From NCBI GenBank assembly GCA_903931735.1, contig CAIZDL010000196.1, positions 1 to 33,863 on the forward strand: a stretch of 33,863 nucleotides of DNA, in the 5' to 3' direction. The translations under genes and the position numbers were made by a program. Below are positions 1 to 6,070 of the stretch, in pieces. Below the pieces are notes generated by a model that saw only the letters and a list, made by a program, of their open reading frames with translations, did not search any database and was not told the DNA's origin. Source of the stretch: an uncultured Rhodospirillales bacterium (lineage in GTDB: Bacteria > Pseudomonadota > Alphaproteobacteria > Azospirillales > Azospirillaceae). Each line of letters opens with the position of its first letter. Position 1 is the first letter of the stretch.

Positions 1-1
1 A

Positions 2-271
2 CTCGGCGGGGAAAAAGCCTTGCGATCCGGGAAGATTCGCCGAGCGCATGTCCTGAAATCGTGCTTGAAAAATGGCATTGGAACGCCGGCAATGGTCTCG
101 GCGCAATTGGGTTTCTACCGGAAATTCCATGGAATCGAAGGGGGAGCGCTTGCCCGAAACCAAATCAACATCCAGGAAAAAGAACTGAAAACCTATCGGG
201 AAAATCTGAAAACGGATTTGACCGCGGCAAACGGGATTGAGACTGATTTGCAAAAAGCAGTCGCAAGCTAA
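2..271 (+). CDS. C-terminal part of an unrecognised protein, cut by the window edge
   Basis: The frame is open from the first bases and ends at TAA (269-271), giving 89 residues with no required start inside the window; a TTG at 20 could be a start but the frame continues upstream. The last 35 residues are rich in Lys, Glu and Leu (from NIQEKELKTY to the end) and look like a short coiled coil. No domain is recognised. It is convergent with the minus-strand small-gene cluster and is separated from it by a GC-rich hairpin at 302-321. Codon usage is less GC-biased than in the late genes. Confidence 0.5.
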   Translation, partial: LGGEKALRSGKIRRAHVLKSCLKNGIGTPAMVSAQLGFYRKFHGIEGGALARNQINIQEKELKTYRENLKTDLTAANGIETDLQKAVAS

Positions 272-301
272 CGGCAAAAGCCGAAAGGATTGAAAATTCA
301 C

Positions 302-321
302 CCCCTCGGACGTGCGAGGGG
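302..321. terminator. Hairpin between convergent genes
   Basis: CCCCTCG (302-308) and CGAGGGG (315-321) form a perfect 7-bp stem with a 6-nt loop, GACGTG. It lies between the ends of a plus-strand and a minus-strand gene, where a bidirectional terminator would be expected. There is no clean T-tract on either side, so termination is inferred from position only. Confidence 0.4.
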
Positions 322-329
322 TATCCTGA

Positions 330-686
330 CTAGGGGGAGGGGTAGAAAATGGCCAGGATTTGATTGGCGGAAAGCTCACCGCTGCGAGGGCACTCGGTCG
401 GGAGTTTACCCTTGCGCAATCCCAGTTGCTCAACCCGCAGCGCCTCCAGGCCAAACTTGCAGGCAGTCTGCGACAGCGCGTTCAGCGCGCATTCGTCGCC
501 GTCGAATTTCGGGGCGCAAAGACAGGGATGAAGATCAACCAAGTCGCCGTTGCGCTTCTCAAATTGAAACCAGGCGTTGCGCTTGGGAATGCCGGCACCA
601 GGCCATTGCGCGTTGAATGCGCGAGCTTCGGAAGGGGTGAAAGAAACGTAGAAGCAGTAAGATTGGGGGTTGGATTGGAATTTCAT
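330..686 (-). CDS. Hypothetical phage protein, 118 aa
   Basis: ATG at 686-684, TAG at 330-332. The protein begins MKFQSNPQSYCFYVSFTPSEARAF (first 20 are MKFQSNPQSYCFYVSFTPSE) and contains the SEARAFNAQWPG segment, typical of small soluble phage proteins that I cannot assign to a family. It is the last gene of the leftward small-gene cluster. The start is preceded by a pyrimidine-rich leader almost identical to the one before the gene starting at 2732, which supports this ATG. No Shine-Dalgarno sequence is seen. Function unknown. Confidence 0.65.
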   Translation of the reverse strand: MKFQSNPQSYCFYVSFTPSEARAFNAQWPGAGIPKRNAWFQFEKRNGDLVDLHPCLCAPKFDGDECALNALSQTACKFGLEALRVEQLGLRKGKLPTECPRSGELSANQILAIFYPSP

Positions 687-711
687 TTGAGACGAGAGGT
701 CAGAGGTTGAG
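684..711 (-). repeat. Repeated pyrimidine-rich leader, copy 1
   Basis: These 28 bases, counted from the start codon outward, match 2730-2757 at 27 of 28 positions. Read on the minus strand the core is CTCAACCTCTGACCTCTC, followed by a few bases and the ATG. Shorter versions with CTCAACCTC precede the genes starting at 1639 and 2442. The element takes the place of a ribosome binding site but resembles the anti-Shine-Dalgarno sequence rather than its complement. Confidence 0.7.
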
Positions 712-735
712 AGGAGGGGAGTTGAATTTGCGCGC

Positions 736-1062
736 TCATTGTGCGCCTCCTTTCGCGAGGGCGAGGGCGGCGCGGGCTTTGTCCCACTTCGACCAACAGG
801 GATCGGCTTTGCGCTGGGCCTTGGTCATCGACGATGCTCCGCGTGGTGTTACGCAAGAAATGAATTCAGACGCCCCATTGCCGCCCATATTCGCGACGTA
901 ATAATGCACGAGATCAGAGAGCGCGGCGACAAGCGCGGCGTGAGAGTTAAGCTTGTGCATGATCTCGCCGCGATACGACGGGCCAGAACTTGCGATGTAT
1001 ACGCCATTAGCATCGACGATGAAATCGAAGCCTTGGGCGCGGACTGGATAGGCGGCACTCAC
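736..1062 (-). CDS. Hypothetical phage protein, 108 aa
   Basis: GTG start at 1062-1060, overlapping the TGA of the upstream gene in a GTGA arrangement, which strongly favours this start. The N-terminal half (VRAQGFDFIVDANGVYIAS) reads like a small beta-rich domain; the middle holds NSHAALVAALSDLVHYYVAN, which resembles the C-terminal helix of the phage HTPGPW-type family (NAxLIAAAPDLLxAL) encoded two genes upstream. The C terminus is basic. Second to last gene in the leftward cluster; function unknown. Confidence 0.65.
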   Translation of the reverse strand: MSAAYPVRAQGFDFIVDANGVYIASSGPSYRGEIMHKLNSHAALVAALSDLVHYYVANMGGNGASEFISCVTPRGASSMTKAQRKADPCWSKWDKARAALALAKGGAQ

Positions 1063-1298
1063 GCGGCACCTCCGATCTTGGCCAGCGTTTCGTCGGCCAA
1101 CTCGCGCGCCTCTTCGATGGTCATGGCTGCATCGGATTGGATCAGGCGGAGGGCGCGAAGCAGGTCCGGCGCGAGATCCTCAATCCTGCCAGACTCGGTA
1201 TATTCGCCCGATGGTGCATCTTCGTCCCAAGTCCAAAGGGCGGCTATGAGATAGTGCCGAGTGAATTCTGGCAGGTTGAGGAAGTGAATGGTATTCAT
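1059..1298 (-). CDS. Hypothetical phage protein, 79 aa
   Basis: ATG at 1298-1296 overlaps the stop of the upstream gene as TGATG, and the gene ends in a GTGA overlap with the next one, so it is embedded in a coupled series. The protein starts MNTIHFLNLPEFTRHYLIAA and is acidic and helical, with ESGRIEDLAPDLLRALRLIQ followed by a helix DAAMTIEEARELADETLAKI. A longer frame upstream of the ATG is low-complexity and less plausible. No family recognised. Confidence 0.65.
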   Translation of the reverse strand: MNTIHFLNLPEFTRHYLIAALWTWDEDAPSGEYTESGRIEDLAPDLLRALRLIQSDAAMTIEEARELADETLAKIGGAA

Positions 1299-1639
1299 CA
1301 GACGGTCCCCCCTTCTGCGCGTGCGATTGCAGCTTTTGCCGCAACGATGAATGGCCAGTTTCGATATGGGGAGGGGGTTTCTTCCGACCAAACGACGGCC
1401 GATTTAAGTGCTGATAAAAGATCATCATGGCAATTAACTGCCCGGACGATCAAAAGCGCGTTTGAATGTTGCTCCAATTCCCGATAAAATGGGCGGGGTT
1501 CAATGCTGGCAACATGCGTTTGCTTGTTTGGATTTGAACTGGAGCCTTCACTGACAATTGCCAGTGAATTTGACGAACTAGCAATTGAACCAATTTTCCA
1601 AGGGAGAGGGGAATGCGCGGTCTGTTTTTGTGTTTTCAC
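1298..1639 (-). CDS. Small phage protein of the HTPGPW / NAxLI...ALK type, 113 aa
   Basis: The sequence HSPLPWKIG near the N terminus, QHSNALLIVRAVNCHDDLLSA in the middle and AKAAIARAEG at the end form a layout seen in very many phage hypothetical proteins (HTPGPW ... ADARLIAAAPDLLEALK ... ARAAIAKAEG). Their role is unknown. I place the start at the GTG 1639-1637, shortly before HSPLPW, because the frame upstream reads into the preceding gene and has no sensible sequence. The leader contains the CTCAACCTC motif (1656-1664). Ends in a TGATG overlap with the next gene. Confidence 0.65.
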   Translation of the reverse strand: MKTQKQTAHSPLPWKIGSIASSSNSLAIVSEGSSSNPNKQTHVASIEPRPFYRELEQHSNALLIVRAVNCHDDLLSALKSAVVWSEETPSPYRNWPFIVAAKAAIARAEGGTV

Positions 1640-1677
1640 GGTTTTTAGTTTGTTTGAGGTTGAGACGCTGAAAAGGG

Positions 1678-1986
1678 TTAGACTTTCAAGCTGGCAAAAA
1701 ATTGATGCACCATCCCGGTATCCGGCGTGCCGTCCTTCGTTTGCCAGGTCCATTTTTTCCAATGGGCGAGAATACGCTGCGCCTGGGCGAGCGTGAAATC
1801 CTGGCCCGGGGCGAGCTTGGCAACCAAAGCCTGAGGCAAGCGGTCAGAGCGCAGCCCGATGCCATGGATCGCAGCAACTGCGTCCATCGCCTCGCAGGCC
1901 GTGGCCATAGTGCATCGCCCCATCTGCGCGGGTAAAGTGCATTGCGTGATGGGGTAGAGGGTTTGAATTGAGATTGGAAAATGCAT
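1678..1986 (-). CDS. Hypothetical phage protein, 102 aa
   Basis: ATG at 1986-1984 and TAA at 1678-1680. Internal Met codons at residues 22, 27 and 34 are alternative starts; the segment from MATACEAMDAVAAIHG onward looks best conserved in character. The C-terminal half (FTLAQAQRILAHWKKWTWQT) is helical and aromatic-rich. The bases before the ATG, read on the minus strand, are CCTCTGACCATTTTTCACC, again without a Shine-Dalgarno sequence. Not recognised. Confidence 0.6.
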   Translation of the reverse strand: MHFPISIQTLYPITQCTLPAQMGRCTMATACEAMDAVAAIHGIGLRSDRLPQALVAKLAPGQDFTLAQAQRILAHWKKWTWQTKDGTPDTGMVHQFFASLKV

Positions 1987-1998
1987 GGTGAAAAATGG

Positions 1999-2442
1999 TC
2001 AGAGGATGAAAGACGAAACGCCCTTTTCCTTCAGGACGTTGCGGAACACCTCGCGCGCATAGTATGCGCCATTGGTTCCCCTTGGGGCACCTGGCAGGCT
2101 GTCCACGTTGCCCAAAGCCTGCCACAGGCACTCGGCCCCGATACCCGTCACCCCCTCGCCCTTCAGACGGCGCAAATGGGTTTTGACCTTGGCTAATAGC
2201 GCCGCGCGAAAGTCCTTAGACGTGCCGGCGGCTGCGGCCACAAACGGAACCAAAGTGCCGTTGCCCTTTTCATCTGAAGTCCAAACGGGATTGCCGTCAG
2301 AGTAGGTGACAGTGTATGCGGGTATGCGCGGGGCACCAGCTTCGCGCCAGAGTTGAATCTGGCGTTCCGCCCAGGCAATGGCGGCCGATTGAATGGGCAA
2401 GCAATTGCGTTGCCCGGAAGTGGAAGTGATGGAATAAGACAT
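1999..2442 (-). CDS. Hypothetical phage protein, 147 aa
   Basis: I take ATG at 2442-2440; an upstream in-frame TTG at 2469 overlaps the stop of the preceding gene and is an alternative. The protein has a hydrophilic N-terminal part with AAIAWAERQIQLWREAG, a short beta-rich part (YTVTYSDGNPVW) and a helical C terminus (FRAALLAKVKTHLRRLKGEG). The start is preceded by a CTCAACCTC-type leader (2453-2461). No function can be assigned. Confidence 0.65.
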   Translation of the reverse strand: MSYSITSTSGQRNCLPIQSAAIAWAERQIQLWREAGAPRIPAYTVTYSDGNPVWTSDEKGNGTLVPFVAAAAGTSKDFRAALLAKVKTHLRRLKGEGVTGIGAECLWQALGNVDSLPGAPRGTNGAYYAREVFRNVLKEKGVSSFIL

Positions 2443-2465
2443 GAGGGATTGAGAGGTTGAGGGTT

Positions 2466-2732
2466 TCAAACAGAAGGGATTTCATCGGCCAGTAAACGCT
2501 CCAGGCGATCGCAAGCACCAAGCGCGATCACAAATTCATTGCCAATGCGTTTCTCAATCTTTCCCCATTTTTCGCCGGCATAATCGGGGAAGTCGGATTT
2601 GAAAAAGTCGCAGGACGCGAGGCGATGCTTTCGCATGATTGCCGTTTCATCGGCCAGGATAAAGGCATGGCCGCGTTTAATGTCGGCGCAGCATTCGCGA
2701 AGGATTTGACGGTTCTTGGCAGAGAGCTTCAT
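2466..2732 (-). CDS. Hypothetical phage protein, 88 aa
   Basis: ATG at 2732-2730, TGA at 2466-2468. Small, basic at the N terminus (MKLSAKNRQILRECCADIKR) with two Cys residues side by side; a C-terminal helix reads FVIALGACDRLERLLADE. The start codon follows the second copy of the repeated leader. No family recognised. Confidence 0.65.
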   Translation of the reverse strand: MKLSAKNRQILRECCADIKRGHAFILADETAIMRKHRLASCDFFKSDFPDYAGEKWGKIEKRIGNEFVIALGACDRLERLLADEIPSV

Positions 2733-2757
2733 TTGAGAGGAGAGGTCAGAGGTTGAG
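2730..2757 (-). repeat. Repeated pyrimidine-rich leader, copy 2
   Basis: 27 of 28 bases identical to 684-711. A further partial copy, GAGGTTGAA on the plus strand, follows at 2762-2770. It sits immediately before the start of the 88-aa gene. Confidence 0.7.
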
Positions 2758-2777
2758 GAGCGAGGTTGAATTGAGAC

Positions 2778-3020
2778 TTAATTGAGTAGAAAGGATTTGA
2801 TTTTCGAGTGTCTGCAAACCTTGCCATAAATGGCGTAAAGCTCGCGACTGCCAGGGCAACCAGGCAAAGTGATTGCCGCAGCGTTGACTCGGGAATAAAG
2901 TTGACCAAAGCAAATTCCGCCATGACCGCGCGTGCGTAGGATTTCAATTTCAGACAAGAGGAGAGCGCGCAGAGCATTCTCGAATTGGGAGGGGAGGCGA
3001 AGGGGGAGGGGGGAGGTCAT
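2778..3020 (-). CDS. Hypothetical phage protein, 80 aa; first gene of the leftward cluster
   Basis: ATG at 3020-3018; the frame is open to 3077 but the upstream residues are not convincing. The body FENALRALLLSEIEILRTRG is helical, followed by GHGGICFGQLYSRVNAAAIT and a basic C terminus ending KSFLLN. As the first leftward gene it abuts the divergent control region and is the best position for a regulator, but no helix-turn-helix is evident. Confidence 0.55.
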   Translation of the reverse strand: MTSPLPLRLPSQFENALRALLLSEIEILRTRGHGGICFGQLYSRVNAAAITLPGCPGSRELYAIYGKVCRHSKIKSFLLN

Positions 3021-3070
3021 GGGGAAATCCAATCCACCCACCAGGAACATGCAAGGGATTTGAACAACTT

Positions 3071-3131
3071 TGTGCAATTAAAGTTGCGTGCCAAGTCCAA
3101 CTAAATTGCACACAAAACACCAGTTGGCACG
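3071..3131. promoter_or_regulatory. Divergent control region with interleaved inverted repeats
   Basis: TGTGCAATT (3071-3079) pairs with AATTGCACA (3104-3112), and CGTGCCAA (3087-3094) pairs with TTGGCACG (3124-3131), in the order A-B-A'-B'. A third copy of AATTGCACA lies at 3786-3794 downstream of the small terminase gene. The region separates the leftward small-gene cluster from the rightward packaging genes, so these are candidate operators. The interleaving could also form an RNA pseudoknot. A weak -35-like TTGCCA is at 3136-3141, without a convincing -10. Confidence 0.45.
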
Positions 3132-3185
3132 AAACTTGCCAGCGTAACCACAAACCGGATACACGATACTTAGAGCTTGCGCTTT

Positions 3186-3201
3186 TGTTCCACGTGGAAC
3201 A
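3186..3201. promoter_or_regulatory. parS: Perfect chromosomal-type parS site (ParB binding site)
   Basis: TGTTCCACGTGGAACA is a perfect 16-bp palindrome identical to the canonical parS of bacterial chromosomes (consensus TGTTNCACGTGNAACA, bound by ParB/Spo0J). It ends 13 bases before the ATG of the small-terminase-like gene. No ParA or ParB is encoded in this window, so if functional it would use the host ParB or one encoded elsewhere on the element. The palindrome also gives an alternative TTG start for the terminase gene (MFHVEQ), which I consider less likely. Confidence 0.75.
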
Positions 3202-3214
3202 GCCATTGCCACAA

Positions 3215-3712
3215 ATGGGAAAAAACAGTGTCAAATCTAAGCCAGCACCCAACCCCCCTAAACCGGTGTCACAAGCCATCGGAAAGCCGGAAATACGCAC
3301 CTTGCCTCCCTCGCCCGAAGTTGTTGCCCGTCACCCCCAAGCTGCGCACTTGCGGTCCTGGGCTCCTGGGCAATCGGGCAATCCATCCGGCCGCCCAAAG
3401 CTCAATCGAGACTTGCAAGCTCTAGCCAGAGAGCTGACCGAGGAAGCTGTATCCATCTTGGGGATACTTATGCGCAGCGCCGAGGACGAGCGCACACGCG
3501 CATTTTGCGCTTGCGCAATCCTCGATCGAGGGCACGGCCGGCCGCGCGAACAGAAGGAGAAGGACGAGAAGCTAGTGGAAGGCTGGGATGCCATGTCATA
3601 CACTGAGCGCATTGCCGAGCTGCGAGCGCAGCGTGGTGCATTGCCGGCGCTGCCAGCACCAGCAGCACCAGGACCAGCGGTGACTGAGGACACGGCTAAA
3701 GGGAAAAGCTAG
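3215..3712 (+). CDS. DUF5681-type protein, probable small terminase subunit
   Basis: 165 aa from ATG 3215; TTG 3185 lies inside parS and is a weaker choice. Residues 51-61 read PGQSGNPSGRP, the hallmark of the DUF5681 family, which in many phages sits in front of the large terminase and is taken to be the DNA-recognising small subunit. Residues 66-112 (helices around LARELTEEAVSILGILMRSA and CACAILDRGHGRPRE) also fit the family. The C terminus is an Ala/Pro-rich tail. In this genome it is separated from the large subunit by about 2.5 kb that contains a sigma factor, so the assignment rests on the motif plus loose synteny. Confidence 0.75.
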   Translation: MGKNSVKSKPAPNPPKPVSQAIGKPEIRTLPPSPEVVARHPQAAHLRSWAPGQSGNPSGRPKLNRDLQALARELTEEAVSILGILMRSAEDERTRAFCACAILDRGHGRPREQKEKDEKLVEGWDAMSYTERIAELRAQRGALPALPAPAAPGPAVTEDTAKGKS

Positions 3713-3862
3713 AAAAAAGGGGGGTGTGCCCAATCTACAGAGTCCCACCCAAGACTGGTGCGTGTGATCCTAATTATTTTTTAGAAATTGCACAGAAAAT
3801 ATTTTTGCGGATTTCCGTGGGGATTTTGTATCCAACTCTCAACTACAACTCCCCACTCCCCT

Positions 3863-3888
3863 GCCGGTGGCCCGTCAGGGCCACCGGC
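3863..3888. terminator. Very stable 11-bp hairpin after the small terminase gene
   Basis: GCCGGTGGCCC (3863-3873) and GGGCCACCGGC (3878-3888) are perfectly complementary around a GTCA loop. Flanking CCCC and GGGG runs could lengthen the stem. No T-tract follows, so it may act as an mRNA-stabilising or pause structure rather than an intrinsic terminator. Confidence 0.5.
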
Positions 3889-4062
3889 GATGGGGTGAAC
3901 GGGTGTATTGAAGAACCAACTACTCAAACCCCAACCACCGCCTGGTCTGTGGCCATCGTTCACGACTCTGGGGGCTAAAGGGACCGAAGGACCGGCTCGT
4001 GCCGGGCGTTCGGGCCTGTATGTGATTTCGATCCTAGTGGTCAAAACGGAAAAAGTCAAACT

Positions 4063-4077
4063 ACTTGACCGTCAAGT
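4063..4077. promoter_or_regulatory. Inverted repeat, candidate operator
   Basis: ACTTGAC-C-GTCAAGT is a perfect 7-bp dyad with a single central base, located about 150 bases before the first gene of the coupled small-gene cassette. The spacing suits a dimeric DNA-binding protein. No regulator can be linked to it. Confidence 0.35.
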
Positions 4078-4189
4078 AAACTGGGGGTTGGAAACGGATG
4101 ACTGTGGCCATCAAGGGTTTGCATTTATTTTCCATCTTTACAATCATCCGGGTGCCGGGGGTGGCTGGGGAAGTTGAAAAAAGTTGAAA

Positions 4190-4231
4190 ATAGTTGTTGC
4201 ATGAGCAACTGCATTGCTGTTTGTTGCCCCC
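4190..4231 (+). promoter_or_regulatory. Leader with GCAACTGCATT element
   Basis: The 11-mer GCAACTGCATT (4205-4215) occurs 16 bases before the ATG at 4232 and again at 11306-11316 before the portal gene. Here it overlaps a small hairpin GTTGC-ATGA-GCAAC. It is one of only two such leaders and is a candidate promoter element for the phage sigma factor. Confidence 0.35.
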
Positions 4232-4555
4232 ATGGACTCACCTGCCAAAGTTACTCCCTCCTCTGAAGACGCCGAGTGCGCCTGGACCGTGCTGCGCCTT
4301 TTTTACGCCGGTCGCGAGGATGCTCCCGCCATCATCGCCCGACACGTCCGCTCCGAAGTCGCGAAGGCCACGAAGGAGTTGTTGAAGGACAAGGCGCGGC
4401 TCGACTGGATGGAGGCACACCCGTCGCAGGCGCAGGTCCAGGGTGGACCTGACGATGGCCACACGGCGACGGTCTGGGGTCTCATGGCGCACTCGGGATC
4501 GTTTCGCGATGCCATCGACACTGCCCATTCGCAATCCGGAGGGAAGGCTACATGA
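4232..4555 (+). CDS. Hypothetical phage protein with RLDWMEAH motif, 107 aa
   Basis: ATG at 4232. The middle KDKARLDWMEAHPSQAQVQ and the end GSFRDAIDTAH follow a layout often seen in small phage proteins (ERLDWLE ... LRxAIDAAM) of unknown role. The N-terminal half is helical. TGA overlaps the ATG of the next gene (ATGA), starting a four-gene coupled series. Confidence 0.65.
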   Translation: MDSPAKVTPSSEDAECAWTVLRLFYAGREDAPAIIARHVRSEVAKATKELLKDKARLDWMEAHPSQAQVQGGPDDGHTATVWGLMAHSGSFRDAIDTAHSQSGGKAT

Positions 4556-4704
4556 CCCGCCTCGTTCAGCTTCGTCTCCTGCAAGCCGAGTTTCCCGGCC
4601 GCCCGATGGGCTGGCACGTCCTGCAATGCTACCAGACTGATCGGGCGAAGCGGATGGCTCTTGAACTCAAAAACCAACTGGACCGGGAACAGAAATCCAA
4701 ATGA
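4552..4704 (+). CDS. Small hypothetical protein, 50 aa
   Basis: ATG at 4552 overlaps the previous stop as ATGA, and its own TGA overlaps the next ATG in the same way. The protein MTRLVQLRLLQAEFPGRPMG and so on ends in a charged helix (RMALELKNQLDREQKSK). The double coupling and sensible composition support it despite its size. Function unknown. Confidence 0.6.
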   Translation: MTRLVQLRLLQAEFPGRPMGWHVLQCYQTDRAKRMALELKNQLDREQKSK

Positions 4705-4811
4705 AACCCCGCACCATCTTCGCCCTCGCCTGCCTCGCAATCGCGCTTGCCTGCACCTTCGAGCTTGGCCGCGTTTACGAGCGGGCGCAACGGGTGACTT
4801 TTCAACCATGA
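4701..4811 (+). CDS. Tiny membrane or lipoprotein-like peptide, 36 aa
   Basis: ATG at 4701, TGA at 4809, with ATGA overlaps on both sides. A basic start (MKPR) precedes a hydrophobic stretch TIFALACLAIALACTF and a charged tail ELGRVYERAQR. The hydrophobic stretch could be a single membrane anchor, or a lipoprotein signal with Cys18 (ALAC) as lipobox. A spanin-like role is possible but unsupported, since no lysis genes are near. Confidence 0.55.
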   Translation: MKPRTIFALACLAIALACTFELGRVYERAQRVTFQP

Positions 4812-5212
4812 CAACCAAAGAACTGATCGCCGAACTGCGCGGGCACGCCAACCGAATGACATCGGCGTGGCCGAATGCGACTGCCGCGGTGCGCGCCGCC
4901 GCCGACATGCTCGAAGCCCAATTCGTTTCTGCGGAACGTGACGCGGAGGCTCTGCGCCAGCTTAGGGCCGAGATTTCATCGTTAAAATTCCACGAAGGAA
5001 ATTACGCGGCACTTCGCAAGATCGACACGGAGGAAATCACCCAACTCCGCGCGGCACTCGCGGCGGCGAAAGAGGCACTCAGGACGTGCATTCGTTCTGA
5101 TGACCCAGACGACATTGGGTGGAATTATTGGTTCGATCACGAAGAAGTCGCCTCCACCCTCGCGAAAATCGAAGCCATCTCGCTGTCATCGAAGCCAGAA
5201 AATCCCTGTTGA
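4808..5212 (+). CDS. Coiled-coil hypothetical phage protein, 134 aa
   Basis: ATG at 4808 in an ATGA overlap decides the start. The N terminus MTTKELIAELRGHANRMTSA with RAAADMLEAQ is the pattern of phage proteins that carry an N-terminal LIxxLRxxA helix; long helical heptads follow (AERDAEALRQLRAEISSLKF, ITQLRAALAAAKEALR). The C-terminal part is acidic. Last gene of the coupled small-gene cassette. Confidence 0.65.
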   Translation: MTTKELIAELRGHANRMTSAWPNATAAVRAAADMLEAQFVSAERDAEALRQLRAEISSLKFHEGNYAALRKIDTEEITQLRAALAAAKEALRTCIRSDDPDDIGWNYWFDHEEVASTLAKIEAISLSSKPENPC

Positions 5213-5270
5213 CTCGCTGCCGCTCGCACCCCAGCCTTCCGTTCTCACGGGGCATGGCCGCTATGGGTAG

Positions 5271-5326
5271 CCGGCCGATGCTGGCCGGGGAGGCGGGTCA
5301 AACCGTCCCCCGGCCTTAATTTTTTC
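5271..5326 (+). terminator. Attenuator-like leader of the sigma factor gene
   Basis: GGCCGGGG (5283-5290) can pair with CCCCGGCC (5308-5315), a stem followed directly by TTAATTTTTTC and the ATG at 5327, which is intrinsic-terminator architecture. The same 5' arm can instead pair with CCGGCC at 5271-5276 across a GATGCT loop. The two structures exclude each other, as in transcription attenuators. The sequence shows only pairing potential; regulation is inferred. Confidence 0.5.
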
Positions 5327-5929
5327 ATGCCTGAAACGATTCCAGTCCAAACCGATCTGACCGACGACCAGATGGCGTTGGTCCAGGAGAACATGGCGTT
5401 GGCCCATTTCATGGCCAACCGGACGATGGACCTGGACCCGCACCAAGCCCTGTCTGTGGCCATGGGCGGGCTGATCCGGGGCGTCCAGACCTTCGACCCC
5501 ACGAGGGTCTGCTCCACCGGCAAACTGGCCACGCTGGGCGGGCACATGGCTCGCTGCATCCGCTGGGCGTTGTCTCGGGAGCGGATGAAGCTGCGATCCG
5601 TGACCCGTGGCGGCTGGCAGATTTTCGTGAGTCTGGACGAGTCAATGGGGGATGATCGAACGCTGCTGGGATCGACTCCCGATGATACCGCGGTCAATCC
5701 AGCCGACGAGCTTTCAACCCGAGACCTGCACGCCATGATCCGGGGGTTGCTGCCTGAACTCACCGATCGGCAACGCTTCGTGATCGAGCGGCGCTTCGGG
5801 CTGAACGGGCACCGTGCCATGCTGGGAGAGGAAGTGGGGCAGCTTTTGGGTGTCACCCACCAGCGGGTCCAGCAGATCGAAAAGGAGGCCGTGACCCTGC
5901 TGGGCCGCCGGCTGCCGAAGGAAGTCTGA
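5327..5929 (+). CDS. Phage-encoded sigma-70-family RNA polymerase sigma factor
   Basis: 200 aa. Residues about 20-90 resemble sigma region 2 (NMALAHFMANRTMDLDPHQA, then a GLIRGVQTFDPTR segment like the GLxxAxxxFDP of region 2). Residues 144-197 are region 4: LTDRQRFVIERRFGLNG followed by the helix-turn-helix EEVGQLLGVTHQRVQQIEKE. Region 3 is reduced to a short linker. It should bind host core polymerase and direct it to phage promoters, most simply those of the late genes. It lies between the two terminase genes behind a terminator-like leader. The first codons share the TGCCTGAAAC sequence with the large terminase gene. Confidence 0.88.
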   Translation: MPETIPVQTDLTDDQMALVQENMALAHFMANRTMDLDPHQALSVAMGGLIRGVQTFDPTRVCSTGKLATLGGHMARCIRWALSRERMKLRSVTRGGWQIFVSLDESMGDDRTLLGSTPDDTAVNPADELSTRDLHAMIRGLLPELTDRQRFVIERRFGLNGHRAMLGEEVGQLLGVTHQRVQQIEKEAVTLLGRRLPKEV

Positions 5930-6070
5930 TTTCATTGGGATTTCCCCGATGACAAGGGAGTCGTTTCCGCCGCCTGTTTTGACTCGTCCCTCGCCGGCAA
6001 TGCGCTTGTATTTCCCCCACAGGCGTCCTGACGGGGATGCCGTTGGGCCAGTGTCGCTCGGGCCGCTCTC

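Larger units (their letters stand above)
3713..4231. other. Gene-free structured region
   Basis: No convincing reading frame in 519 bases. It holds an AT-rich stretch (about 3770-3835) with AATTGCACA at 3786-3794 and AAAATATTTT; an 11-bp perfect hairpin (3863-3888); a short hairpin CCGGC-TCGT-GCCGG (3992-4005); two TGTGGCCA motifs (3948, 4103); a 7-1-7 dyad (4063-4077); AGTTGAAAA direct repeats (about 4171-4190); and GCAACTGCATT (4205-4215) shared with the region before the portal gene. A packaging site, promoter or non-coding RNA are all possible. Confidence 0.5.

Noticed and set aside
290-710. Plus-strand frames antisense to the 118-aa gene
   Set aside because: Arg/Ala-rich composition and no start context; the minus-strand gene has the repeated leader.
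3908-4177. 89-codon plus frame and an overlapping minus frame in the gene-free region
   Set aside because: Low-complexity Pro/Gly residues, no coupling and no family; structure-rich DNA explains the sequence better.
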